Positions 35,305 through 47,192 of a stretch of DNA of 64,000 bases are shown piece after piece. The notes under the pieces were generated by a model. That model did no database searches. It was not told the DNA's origin and was given only the letters and a program-made list of their open reading frames with translations. Positions within the stretch are counted from its first letter, which is position 1; every line of letters begins with the position of its first letter. The position numbers were made by a program, and so were the translations under genes. Source of the stretch: Zea mays (Eukaryota; Streptophyta; Magnoliopsida; Poales; Poaceae); the NCBI RefSeq assembly GCF_902167145.1, contig NC_050104.1, forward strand, positions 8,826,001 through 8,890,000. The letters are read 5' to 3'.

Positions 35305-36110
35305 TTTGCACACATAGCACACAAGTATACCTTTGATCATATCTCTTTTATATATGCTATGACTAATGTGTTTTCAAGTGTATTTCAAACCAAGTCATAG
35401 GTATATTGAAAGGAAATTGGAGTCTTCGGCGAAGACAAAGGCTTCCACTCCACTCTACTACTCATCCTTCGCCGTCACTCTAAGCATCTCTCCAACTTTG
35501 GTATAATCTTCACTCATTTATTTTATGACCAAAGGAGGAGAAAGTACTTCGTTGGGCTCTAATGATTCCGTTTTTGGCGATTCATGCCAAAGGGGGAGAA
35601 AATATGAGCCCAAAGCAAAAGGACCGCACCACCACCTAATTTTAAAATTTTTGGAGATTTTCAATTGGTCAATTTCAAATTGGTATCTTATTATGTTCTA
35701 AAGGGGGAGAAAGTAGTATTTCAAAAATGATAAATCAAAAACCTCTTGAACACTAAGAGGAGGATCACATTTAGGGGGAGTTTTGTTTAGTCAAAGGAAA
35801 AGCATTTGGAACAAGGGGAGAGAATTTCAAATCTTGAAAATGCTTCTCAAAATCTTATTCATTTACCTTTGACTATCTTGCAAAAGGACCTTGAAAAGAA
35901 TTTACAAAAGAATTTGCAAAAACAAAACTTGTGGTGCAAGCGTGGTCCAAAATGTTAAAAATGAAGAAACAATCTATGCATATCTTGTAAGTATTTATAT
36001 TGGCTCAATTCCAAGCAACCTTTGCACTTATATTATGCAAACTAGTTCAATTATGCACTTCTATATTTGCTTTGGTTTGTGTTGGCATCAATCACCAAAA
36101 AGGGGGAGAT
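35305..36110 (+). other. 3' untranslated region of the young Sirevirus with repeated polypurine tracts
   Basis: The motif agggggaga and close variants appear near 35533, 35591, 35701, 35773, 35814 and 36101. The last, directly before the 3' LTR, is the priming tract. No env-like open frame is present. Confidence 0.8.
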
Positions 36111-37065
36111 TGAAAGGGAATTAGGCTTACACCTAGTTCCTATATAATTTTGGTGGTTGAATTGCCCAACACAAATCTTTGGACTAACTAGTTTATTCTA
36201 GTGTATAAGTTATACAGGTGCAAAAGGTTCACACTTAGCCAATAAAAAGACCAAGTATTGAGTTCAACAAAAGAGCAAAGGAGCAACCGAAGGCTCCTCT
36301 GGTCTGGCGCACCGGACTGTCCGGTGTGCCACCGGACAGTGTCCGGTGCACCAGAGGACTCCAACTCCAACGGTCGAACCCAACGGCTTTTGGTGACATG
36401 GCTGTCGCACCGTACATGTCCGGTGTGCACCGGACTGTCCGGTGCGCCATCGAACAGACAACCTCCACCAACGGTCAAGTTTGGTGGTTGGGGCTATAAA
36501 TACCCCAACCACCCACCATTCATTGCATCCAAGTTTTCCACTTCCCAACTACTTACAAGAGCTCTAGCATTCAATTCTAGACACACCAAAGAGATCAAAT
36601 CCTCTCCAAATTCCACACAACGCCCTAGTGATTAGAGAGAGTGATTTGCTTGTGTTTATTTCGAGCTCTTGCGCTTGGATTGCTTTCTTCCTTCTTGATT
36701 CTTTCATTGCGATCAAACTCACTTGTAATTGAGGCAAGAGACACCAAACTTGTGGTGGTCCTTGTGGGAACTTTGTGTTCCAAGTGATTGAGAAGAGAAA
36801 GCTCATTCGGTCCGAGGGACCGTTTGAGAGAGGGAAGGGTTGAAAGAGACCCGGCCTTTGTGGCCTCCTCAACGGGGAGTAGGTTTGAGAGAACTGAACC
36901 TCGGTAAAACAAATCCGCGTGTCTCACTTCATTATTCGTTTGCGATTTGTTTTGCACCCTCTCTCGCGGACTCTATTATATTTCTAACGCTAACCCGGCT
37001 TATAGTTGTGATTATTCTTGAGAATTTCAGTTTCGCCCTATTCACCCCCCTCTAGGCGACTTTCA
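36111..37065 (+). repeat. 3' LTR (955 bp) of the young Sirevirus
   Basis: Nearly identical to 28337-29297; differences include tttggcg/ctggcg, gacgtgg/gacatgg, ccggac/ccgtac and a shorter C run at 37045-37050. One CCGGAC palindrome is broken here by G-to-T at about 36413. Confidence 0.93.
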
Positions 37066-37758
37066 TGAAGCGAGAATAATCATCCACAATAACTAGACAG
37101 TACTTACTCCCGCCGATGCTTATGTAAGCTATCGGGCCGAATAGGTCCATGTGTAGGAGCTCGAGTGGCCTGTCAGTCGTCATGATGTTCTTGTGTGGAT
37201 GATGAACACCAACTTGCTTCCCTGCCTGACATGCACTACAAACCCTGTCTTTCTCAAAATGAACATTTGTTAGTCCCAAAATGTGTTCTCCCTTTAGAAG
37301 CTTGTGAAGATTCTTCATTCCAACATGTGCTAGTCGACGGTGCCAGAGCCAGCCCATGTTAGTCTTAGCAATTAAGCAAGTGTCGAGTTCAGCTCTATCA
37401 AAATCTACTAAGTATAGCTGACCCTCTAACATTCCTTTATGCTATTGAATCATCACTTCTTCTAAAGACAGTAATACCTATATCTGTAAAAAGATAGTTG
37501 TAACCCATTTTACATAATTGCGAAACTAAAAGCAAGTTATAATCTAAAGAATCTACAAGAAAAACATTGGAAATGGAGTGGTCAGGAGATATAGCAATTT
37601 TACCCAATCCTTTGACCAAACCTTGATTTCCATCCCCGAATGTGATAGCTCGTTGGGGATCTTAGTTTTTCTCATAGGAGGAGAACATTTTCTTCTCCCC
37701 TGTCATATGGTTTGTGCACCCGCTATCGATGATCCAACTTGAGCCCCCGAATGCATAA
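37066..37758 (-). pseudogene. Older Sirevirus pol, first part: protease and start of integrase (broken)
   Basis: The minus strand encodes the protease start with the DSG triad, then [13 protein letters not shown], and the integrase zinc finger through VDDYSRF, where the younger element is inserted. A CAA-to-TAA stop is at 37662-37664, and a frame change with stop is near 37437-37445. Its VDDYSRF motif keeps the usual second Asp that the younger copy has lost. Confidence 0.85.
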
Positions 37759-37779
37759 ACCTACAAAACAATTTTAGAT

Positions 37780-40408
37780 CTTGATTTTAGGTACCCAAAT
37801 GGTTTTGGGTCCTTTGACATTAGATACAAGAACTTTGGGTACCCAAACACAAGTCTTTGACCCCTTGTGCTTGCCCCCAACATACTTGGCAACTACCTTG
37901 CCGGATTTGTTAGTTAAAACATAAGATGCATCAAAGGTTTTTTAAGAAATTTTAGAATCATTTGATGCAATTGGAGTTTTCTTCTTAGGCAATTTAGCAC
38001 GGGTTGATTGCCTAGAGCTAGATGTCTCACCCTTATACATAAAAAGCATGATTAGGGCCAGAGTGAGACTTCCTAAAATGAATTCTCCTAATTTTGCTCT
38101 CGGGATAACCGGCAGGGTACAATATGTAACCCTCGTTATCCTGAGGCATGGGAGCCTTGCCCTTAACAAAGTTAGACAATCTTTTAGGAGGGGCATTAAG
38201 TTTGACATTGTCCCCCTTTTGGAAGCCAATGCCATCCTTGATGCCAGGGCGTCTCCCACTATAGAGTATGCTTCTAGCAAATTTAAATTTTTCATTTTCT
38301 AAGTCATGCTCATTAATTTTAGCATTAAGTTGAGCTATGTGATCATTTTGTTTCTTAATTAAGGCTAGGTGATCATGGATAGCATCAAAATTAATGTCTC
38401 TACATCTAGTGCAAATGGAAACATGCTCAACGATGGATGTAGAGGGTTTGCAAGATTTTAGTTCAACAATCTTAGCATTTAAAATATCATTTTCACTTCT
38501 AAGATTGGAAATGGAAGCATTGCAAACATCTAAATCTTTAGCCTTAGCAATCAAATTTTCATTTTCATTTCTAAGGCTAGCAAGAGAGTCATTCAATTTT
38601 TCAATCCTAGCAAGCAAATTAGCATTATCATCTCTAAGATTGGAAATTGAATCATCACAAGCATTTGAATCAACCTTAGCTATTAAACTAGAATTCTCAT
38701 TTCTAAGGTTGGCAACAATATCATGGCACTTGCTTAGCTCACTAGATAGTTTTTCACATTTTTCTACTTCTAGAGCGTAAGCATTTTTAACCTTAACATG
38801 CTTCTTATTTTCCTTAATTAGGAAGTCCTTTTGGGTGTCCAAGAGTTCATCCTTCTCATGAATAGCACTAATTAATTCATTTAATTTTTTCTTTTGTTGC
38901 ATGTTTAGGTTGGCAAAAAGGGTGCACAAGTTATCCTCCTCATTTTCACTAGAATTATCTTCATCACTAGAGGAAGCATATTTAGTGGAGGATCTTGATT
39001 TTACCTTCTTCCTTTTGCCGTCCTTTGCCATGAGGCACTTGTGGCCGATGTTGGGGAAGAGGAGCCCTTTGGTGATGGCGATGTTGGCGGCGTCCTCGTC
39101 GTCGGAGGAGTCGGAGGAGCTCTCGTCGGAGTCCCACTCGCGACACACATGGGCATCGCCGCCCTTCTTCTTGTAGTACCTTTTCTTTTCTTTCCTCTTG
39201 CCCTTCTTGTCGTCGCCCCTGTCACTATCACTAGATAATGGACATTTAGCAATGAAATGACCGGGCTTACCACACTTGTAGCACACTTTCATGGAGCGGG
39301 ATTTGTAATCCTTCCCCCTCCTTTGCTTGAGGATTTGGCAGAAACTCTTGATGATGAGCGCCATCTCCTCGTTGTCGAGTTTAGAGGCGTCGATGGGTTG
39401 TCTACTTGATGTAGACTCCTCCTTTTTCTCCTCCGTTGCCTTGAATGCAACCGGTTGCGCTTCGGGCGCGGAGGGGCCATCTAGCTCGATGATTTTCTTT
39501 GAGCCTTTGATCATCAACTCAAAGCTCACAAAATTTCCTATTACTTCCTCGGGAGACATTAGTGTATATCTAGGATTTCCTCGAATTAATTGAACTTGCG
39601 TAGGGTTAAGGAAAACGAGGGATCTTAGAATAACCTTGACCATCTCATGGTCATCCCATTTGGTGCTCCCGAGGTTGCGCACTTGGTTCACTAAGGTCTT
39701 CAAGCGGTTGTACATGTCTTGTGGCTCCTCCCCTTGGCGAAGCCGGAAGCGACCGAGCTCCCCCTCGATCGTCTCCCGCTTGGTGATTTTGGTCACTTCA
39801 TCTCCTTCATGCGCGGTCTTGAGCACGTCTCAAATCTCCTTGGCGCTTTTTAACCCTTGCACCTTGTTATACTCCTCTCGACTTAGAGAGGCGAGGAGTA
39901 TAGTGGTGGCTTGGGAGTTGAAGTGTCGGATTTGGGCGACCTCGTCCGAATCATAGTCTTCATCCCCCGGTGATGGTACCTGTACTCCAATTTCAACAAC
40001 ATCCCAAATGCTAGTGTGCAGTGAGGTTAGATGATGTCTCATTTTATCACTCCACATATTATAATCTTCACCATCAAACATAGGTGGTTTGCCTAATGAG
40101 ACAGAAAGTAAAGGAGTACGTTTGGAAATGCGAGGGTAGCGTAGGAGAATCTTACTAAACTTCTTGCGCTCATGGCGCTTAGAAGTTACGGACGGCGTGT
40201 CGGAGCCGGAGGTGGATGGCGACAAAGAGTCGGTCTCGTAGTAGACCACCTTCCTCATCTTCTTCTTCTTGTCACCGCTCCGACGCGTCTTGTTGTGTGA
40301 AGGGGATCCCTTCACCTTGTTAGCGGACTCCCCGGATGGAGCCTTCCCATGGCTTGTGGCGGGCTTCTCGCCGGTCCCGAACTCCCTCTTAGCGGATGCT
40401 CCCGACAT
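37780..40408 (-). pseudogene. Older Sirevirus gag (broken)
   Basis: Starts at ATG 40408 (MSGASAKREF). Matches the young Gag along its length, including a zinc knuckle CYKCGKPGHFIAKC around 39250-39290. Lesions: TGG-to-TGA at 39830-39832 after AKEI, a one-base gain in a T run near 38040 that changes frame at AFMYKG, and a further stop at 37942-37944. The N-terminal Ser/Lys region is shorter than in the young copy. Confidence 0.88.
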
Positions 40409-40456
40409 CACTTCGAGCGGTTAAGCTCAAATGAAGCACCGGGCTCCGATACCAAT

Positions 40457-41621
40457 TGAAAGTCGCCTAGAGGGGGGTGAATAGGGCGAATCTGAAATTT
40501 ATAAACTTAAGCACAACTACAAGCCGGGTTAGCGTTAGAAATATAAACGAGTCCGAGAGAGAGAGAGGGCGCAAAACAAATCGTGAGCAAATAAAGAGCG
40601 AGACATGATGATTTGTTTTACCGAGGTTCGGTTCTTGCAAACCTACTCCCCGTTGAGGTGGTCACGAAGACCGGGTCTCTTTCAACCCTTTCCCTCTCTC
40701 AAACGATCACTTAGACCGAGTGAGCTTCTCTTCTCAATCAAACGGAACACAAAGTTCCCGCAAGGACCATCACACAATTGGTGTCTCTTGCCTTGGTTAT
40801 AATTGAGTTTTGATCACAAGAAAGAATGAGAGAAAGAAGCAATCCAAGCGCAAGAGCTCAAATGAACACAAATATCACTCTCTCACTAGCCACTATTGAT
40901 TTGAGTTGTCTTTGGACTTGGGAGATGATTTGATCTCTTTGGAGTGTATAGAATTGAATGCTATAGCTCTTGTAATGTGTTGAAGGTGGAAAACTTGGAT
41001 GCCTTTGAATGTGGGGTGGTTGGGGTATTTATAGCCCCAACCACCAAAAATGGTCGTTGGAAGGCTGCTGTCGCATGGCGCACCGGACAGTCCGGTGCGC
41101 CACCGGACACTGTCCGGTGCGCTAGCCACGTCAGCCAGCCGTTGGGGTTCGACCGTTGGAGCTCTGACTTGTGGGGCCTCTGGGCTATCCGGTGGTGCAC
41201 CGGACAGGTCCTGTAGACTGTCCGGTGCGCCAACTGCGCGTGCTCTGTCTTCTGCGCGTGCAGGCACGCATTAAATGTGTTGCAGTCGACCGTTGCGCGC
41301 GAAGTAGCCGTTGCTCCGCTGGCACACCGGACAGTCTGGTGAATTATAGCGGAGCAGGCCCTCATTTTCCCGAAGGTGGCAAGTTCAGCTTCGAGTTCCC
41401 TGGTGCACCGGACAGTCCGGTGCGCCAGACTAGGGTGCCTTTGGGTTGTCTTTTGCTCTCTTTGTTTGAACCCTTTCTTGGTCTTTTATTTGGCTTATTG
41501 TGAACCTTTGGTACCTGTAGAACTTATAGACTAGAGCAAACTAGTTAGTCCAATTATTTGTGTTGGGCAATTCAACCACCAAAATCAATTAGGAAAAAGG
41601 TGTAAGCCTAATTCCCTTTCA
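40457..41621 (-). repeat. 5' LTR (1165 bp) of the older Sirevirus
   Basis: Same family as 23741-24970 but 65 bp shorter. Two of the gaps (42 and 22 bp) remove whole CCGGAC/GTCCGG palindrome units. The primer binding site lies beside it at 40446-40455. Confidence 0.9.
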
Positions 41622-42058
41622 CATAGAAAATGGTGGATTCGTTCGAGAGACCAAATCGTTAATCCCAACTGCCTTCCAACACCATCCATCCCAAAAAAAT
41701 CTTAAGGCATCCAAAAAATACAAAAATAAGTAATCCTTATCTAGAGACGTACAGGCGATGCGAAAAATCACATGCTCGAAAATTCCGAAAAATTCCGAGA
41801 CACAATTCCGAAAAATTCCGAGACACAGTTCCGGAAAATTCCGAGACACAAATCCGGTAATTTCCGAGAAAAACCGGTAACCGAAGGAAACGGTCGGTAA
41901 AACATCACGCCGATTCTGATACCGATTCCGATAGAAAGTTCCGAAAACCGATTCCGTTTTCGAAAAATACCGTTACCAATGAATCCGATCGAAAAATTTC
42001 GAAATCGGTTTCTGGAATTCCGAAAAATTCCGAAACCGTTTTCATCCCTAAGTCCAAC

Positions 42059-43459
42059 TATGACGACGAGGAAGAAGTAACAACGACGACAACGAGGAAA
42101 AAGTACGGCTACAAGGGCACTTTGTCTATCCACATATTAATATAGTATAGAGGTCTTAAATGTTATATGTTCAAAGCACCAACCGTTATAATGCTATTTG
42201 TTCAATTGGTGTATTCGTTAGGGATGGCAGTATCACCCACGGCGCATGGTGCCTAGGGCTTTTCACATCCATTGGGTGTTGGTCTAGGTTTCAAATTCCA
42301 CCTATGAGTCTACACCGACATGTAAAATAGTAGTTTGGGGTTGGGTGTGACTTTTCATCCACGAGTGTCAAATGGATCCATCCCAATAAAACCCTAGTTC
42401 ATCTACTCGTCTTTACTTCTTTAAAATATGAATTGATATTGCATTATGTATTATATGCTTCTAAATAATTATGTGGTGTGCTTCTAATAATTATATGTGC
42501 TTACTATTTGTGGTGCTTTTTTATTTAACTATTTGCAATTGTCGATCACCTATCGGGTATGGCGTAAAAATCCATCCATTAGACATTTATGGGTGCGAGC
42601 GTGGTTTGATGTGCGAGGCGTCAACATAGGTGGGTGTTTGCTCTACCCGCACTATACCCACTCATTGTCATCCTTAGTATTAGTCCTGAGCAAAATAAGC
42701 CAAAATTGAAGAACCGAACCAAATTAACTGGAACCAAAATTGAAATCAAATTAACCATTAATAGTTTCGATTCCATGTTTTAGAAAACAGAAATAACCGA
42801 GGTAATTTCGATTTTAGACCTCGAAAATCCGAATTAACCGAAAAATCAAAATATAATAGAAGTGCAATAAACCATTAGAATTTTAGGCATAGCTTAATAT
42901 AGTATTTAAAAATTCTAAGTATACAAGCACGCAACCCCTCCACATTAATCCATCTCTAAGTCTAATCCTCCATCCGATCATCTACGTATTTTTCTAAACT
43001 TTAAAATTGTGTGTGTTTTTTCTAAACTTCGATTTATTCGATTGGAACTAAAACTAAACCAAAAGAACATAAACTAAAAAAATAGTTTCGTCTATCCTGA
43101 ATACATATTGCGGTTCTAGTTTCATGGAAACTAGAAATTTCAAAAAAAAAAACTGAGAAAGCTAACCAAGCCGAATGCCAGGCGGTATTCGACTATTCGC
43201 GGTGCCAAAATTTTGAAACCGCTGCCAGTGTCAGTATTTCAAAAATGTCCATCCCGTACGGTCAGCCGACTTGCCCCTTTGGCCTCTGTGTTCGTACTTC
43301 GCTCGGCAGAAACCTCTTGCTCCAGGGGGCGAACGCGCCGCCGCCTCCGACAGCCCCCTCCAGCCGCGTCAAATCAGCGCCCTCCTCTGCTGCGCCGGCG
43401 GTCTCCCGCCGCAAAGACGAAGCCCCGCACTCCCTTATCGCAGATCCGTGCCCGCCGCC
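42059..43459. other. Intergenic region and ZOP1 promoter side
   Basis: AT-rich to about 43190, with runs of aaccgaa / aattaacc between 42700 and 43090 that look like an old hAT-type remnant without clear ends. From 43210 the sequence turns GC-rich (5' untranslated region of the next gene). Open frames at 43213-43605 are in other phases and are not supported. Confidence 0.35.
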
Positions 43460-46205
43460 ATGACGGAGGTACTCTCCCTTCCCCACTTCCTTGGAAATTT
43501 CAGACCGCGGGTCGTGACCTCGATTCGGGCGGAATTGCGATGTTGTTTGGACTCGCTAGCCATCTTATCGCTGCAGGGAACAACGTTTTTGCGGGGCCTG
43601 GGTAGTACCCTGTACCTCGCGCGGCCTTGCCTTCTTTCTCGTGGATTAGGGTTAAATAGCTGGGAGTGCTTGTACTTGTACTTGTGGATGCTTGGCACTA
43701 TCCAGTGTCTGGGTAGAGTACAAGGTGTGGCTTTGCGAGGTAGAAGAGCAGATATTTCGGCCCTCTGACAAGGTTCTGTGGTGGTCAGGCATCTGGGCTC
43801 TGGACCTCTGGTGGTTATGGTGGAATTATCGATTAGATTTTAGTTGTTCCCGTGAATGCTGCCTGCTTCAGAATTACTTGTTCAAATTTTTCAGAAAAAG
43901 GGAAAAGGAATGTAGATGATAGACGAGGGTGCAAATGTGTTGTGCCCCTGATAAGTAGTCTCGTTCCGAGTAAATGATAATATGCTTATCTCTCGCAAAA
44001 GAATAACGGGGTTCTTTTGCCATTCAATATCTTGTTTTCAGTCATCTGTTGGCTCTTATGTTGTTATACTATGTTGTAGGAAACATCCATTTGTGCAAAT
44101 TCGCTTGGGGAATAATAAGTTCTCTTTTGCCTCCCTTGTTTCAGTATTGGGTGAGCCAAGGAAACAAATGGTGCGACTTCTGTAAGATTTATATAGCAAA
44201 CAATTCCTTCAGCATCAGGACACATGAACTTGGTAAGCGCCACAAGGACAATGTCACCAAACGACTGTCAACAATGCAAAAAGAGAGTGAGACAAAGGAA
44301 AAGGAACAGCAGCAAGCTGCACGAGCCCTACAGCAGATAGAAGCAGTAAGTTCTCAGATTTGTATTTTTCCTATTATTACCATGGTTTTATTCAATATTC
44401 ATTGGTGGTATGCATGTAGTTGTCTCACATAAACTAGAATGCTTTATATAGAGAAGACACTATTATATTGATGTCTTTTTTGGCTTCATATTGATGCCTT
44501 GTGCATGTCTGTTGTGCTTTAGCAATTGGTTAATGAGCTACCAAAGCATGTCTGATTCTTGTTCAACTTGTTTCCTGCTGCAGAAAGCTAAAAAGAGTTA
44601 TCAAAAAGATTTAGAGAATAACCAGAGGAATGTTGATGGAGACACTTCTGCAGCACCTGGAGATGGTTGTGTATGGCTTTACTAATTTATATATATCAAT
44701 AATTCAGTACATTCTCTAGTACCCTATTACGATGCATGGTCTGTACATGCTGTGTCTGTGCTCATCTTTGACCTGTAATTCTGTATAGAGTGCACCCACA
44801 TCGAGGATCACGATCATCTTCTTTTTTTTCTTAACTTGAGTGCTTATTAGCTTGCTATATTACTCTTATGCTTAGTAACCAAGTTTCTAGATCGATTGGA
44901 TCGAGGAACGGGAACGTGGTATGTGGCTACTAAAGCAAGGTTTTAACACTACGGGAACGAGATTGTTCTCATTTTCCCGGAACGGAACAAACGTTCCTGG
45001 AACGAGGAATGTGGCCAAGTTCCACGTTCCTGGTTTCTAAGCTTATATGTTCCAGTTCTTTTCTCCACCACTGTCACTAGCTCCTAACTAATATATTTTC
45101 AGGGGTGGAGGAACAGCAGGTGCTCCCCAGGGCCTTATTCAGCTAAAATACATTACCAAGCACCCCACTTCTAGTATTCCTGGCTCCACCCCTGTATATT
45201 TTGGACTTCTTCCCATCGAGCTAAAACAGCCAGACTTGCATTGGTGAACCAAAAAATCCTGATAATTAGCTGGACTGTATCAGTTTTTTAAGGCCTGGCT
45301 TATTTGATCTACAACTTATGTAACTACATATCAATAATTATGTATCAGTTTTCAAATCCTGACATTACATTCTGCTGGCCTGTAACTACATACTTGCTTT
45401 GCTGCTTTCTGTTTTCTTATTCCAAGCTAAATGTTTTGTTTATCAATTGCCAATCTTGATATGTTGGGTAGAAGCTAGATTAGTGGGTATTAATGACTAT
45501 GTGCAAGTACAAGCAACCCATTTTTGATTATTCTCCTGAGTCCTATGAATTATGAAGCATTATTTGCATAAACTTGATCATATGTTAACTAGAACAAAAC
45601 ATTTTATCTGAATGTTCTCACTTTTGCTGACATATCTCCAAATCTTGTTTCTGCAGGATGGGTGCTTGACTCGGCGTCAGGATATTACCATGACAAATCT
45701 ACTGGACTTTACTACGATTCAAACTCTGGCTTCTATTATTCTGACAGTTTAGGTAATTTCTTTCTAGTGTTCTGCCGAATCCGGGTAAACCCTGTCGAAT
45801 CTGGGTTTTCTCTTTTTCATATACATTTATGTTTATGTTTGCAAACGAGCAGGCAAGTGGGTTACCCAAGAAGAGGCGTACAAGTCTGTGCAAGCTTCGA
45901 AATCAGACGCTGGCCAATCCTCAGCTTCACAAACAAAAGCTCCTGCTGCCGCAGAAACAGCTGTCCCCGCGATTAAAGGAGGTGCAGCTCCAGGCCGGGT
46001 GGTAACGAAACCGTTGAACCCAATGAGACCGATTAAGGGCACTCCTGCTCCGTCTGCTGTTGCTGTTAACAAGAGGAAGAGGGATGACGGCAAGCCCAAG
46101 GCGGTCTCCAAGGAGGAGGAAGCGGCCCTCAAAGCGCGGGAAGCAGCAAGGAAGAGAGTGGAGGATAGAGAGAAGCCGCTGATGGGATTATACAAGACGT
46201 ACTGA
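43460..46205 (+). CDS. ZOP1: ZOP1-like splicing factor (U1-type zinc finger and OCRE-like domain), 5 exons
   Basis: Exons 43460-43468, 44145-44345, 44584-44665, 45657-45752 and 45853-46205 join in frame with GT-AG borders to 246 codons. The first exon holds only M-T-E. The product resembles Arabidopsis ZOP1, a pre-mRNA splicing factor that also supports RNA-directed DNA methylation, and animal WBP4/FBP21. Visible features: a matrin/U1-type C2H2 finger (Cys13, Cys16, His30, His36), a Glu/Lys/Gln-rich helical stretch to about residue 75, an OCRE-like segment of aromatic repeats (GYYHDKSTGLYYDSNSGFYY) around 105-130, and a basic C-terminus ending EDREKPLMGLYKTY. Length is close to the Arabidopsis protein. 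It appears intact and nuclear. Confidence 0.93.
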
Positions 46206-47192
46206 TATCTTGTCCTTGCCAGACTGCTACTACTCTTCCTCCATGCATACGGGTTTGCCAATTACAGTGTGATGTTGTAAAATAAATTTTTTTAAAAAAT
46301 CTAACCGAACGCATCATTCGCAGAAGGAATGCCGGTAATGGTGTGGCACTGGATTTCAGAGCTTTTCTGCATCAGCAATGTGTGTCCACACGGTGTAATA
46401 CCTCATCAGTGGTTCTTGAGTGAATCAAGTTCCAATTTGAATCTTGTACAAGGATATGTTCATTGTTTTTTTTACGCGGATGGAGTGTCGTACTCGTACC
46501 ATATCATATACTGCGAAATGAGGATGTGGTGACCGTTCTCGAGATGTTCAATAGTGTGTTTCTGTCCTCGACAACGGAGACAGTATTGACCAGTATCTGA
46601 CTGAACAAAAGCGCTTCCGGAAAATTAATTAAGAAAAGAATAACCGTGTCCGGGCTCCAGCAAGTCGAGTGTTAATTTCCATTCTGGATACGTGAAACTG
46701 TTGTAGAAGAATGCGTATTAATCGCTTAGGTCAATTTTCATATGAATTGAGTGAGATTGAATGGATTTAAATATCAAATAAGTCAAACTTCTTAATTTTT
46801 TCTAATCTCATCCAATTCATGGGTAACGAGATTAATCGAACAAGGTCTTAGTATACTTATTTCCAGCACCCTGGAAACGGTATCATCCCACACAGAGCAG
46901 AGCGCTGATGAGGACGCGGAAAATGAGTCCTGAGAAGAATGTGTATTAATCACCCTGGATGGAAACAGTATTATTCCAACAGAACGGAGCGTGGATGAGG
47001 ACGGCCTGGACGGGGAAAATGAGTCCTCAGTCTTCCTGTACCCTGAAGACTTGTTTAGAACCTATAGAATTAATAATTGGTTGTTAAAATCAGGTTCCAA
47101 ACATCCAAGTAATGGTAAGCTAACTTGCACCATATAAATCCGTGCGATGGAGAAACGAACCACCCAAACTCAACGTAAACTATACCGGCTCC
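46206..47192. other. 3' flank of ZOP1 and spacer
   Basis: A polyadenylation-like aataaa lies near 46282. Beyond it the sequence is AT-rich with a duplicated short phrase (gaagaatgcgtattaatc at about 46707 and a variant at about 46936) and no supported gene. Confidence 0.4.

Larger units (their letters stand above)
28337..37065 (+). mobile_element. Young Opie/Ji-like Sirevirus (8.73 kb), structurally complete
   Basis: 5' LTR 28337-29297 and 3' LTR 36111-37065, duplication tgaag at 28332-28336 and 37066-37070. In order: primer binding site, gag, pol (protease, integrase, reverse transcriptase, RNase H), a long 3' untranslated region with repeated polypurine tracts, LTR. The LTRs differ by about 8 substitutions, a 1-base gap and a C-run length difference (11 versus 6), by my count. 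At the grass LTR rate often used (1.3e-8 per site per year) this suggests about 0.3 million years. It sits in the integrase region of an older relative, in opposite orientation. Confidence 0.95.
23741..41621 (-). mobile_element. Older Sirevirus (Opie/Ji-like, Ty1/copia) in minus orientation, itself interrupted
   Basis: LTRs lie at 40457-41621 (5') and 23741-24970 (3'), with the 5-bp duplication catag at 23736-23740 and 41622-41626. Order on the minus strand: primer binding site 40456-40446, gag, pol part 1 to 37066, younger element (28337-37065 plus the tgaag duplication), pol part 2 to about 25787, a 3' untranslated region with several tctccccct (polypurine) copies, 3' LTR. Without the insert it measures about 9.15 kb, normal for the group. 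The LTRs differ at about 25 sites (by-eye count) plus gaps of 42, 22 and 1 bp. Genes are broken. Confidence 0.92.
23225..42050. mobile_element. Ds-like non-autonomous hAT element (about 940 bp net) split by nested Sireviruses
   Basis: The left end is tagggatgataacgatcgg and the inverse of the right end is tagggatgaaaacggtttcg. Both are close to the Ac/Ds terminus (T/CAGGGATGAAAACGG). The 8-bp duplication agtccaac is perfect (23217-23224 and 42051-42058). The subterminal parts are rich in cggtcggta and ttccgaaaaattccg repeats, as in Ac/Ds, where they bind the transposase. Removing the nested retrotransposons leaves 23225-23740 plus 41627-42050, without a transposase gene. Confidence 0.85.

Noticed and set aside
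35305..36110. A possible env-like gene between pol and the 3' LTR, known from some Sireviruses
   Set aside because: No long open frame; only repeated polypurine tracts are present.
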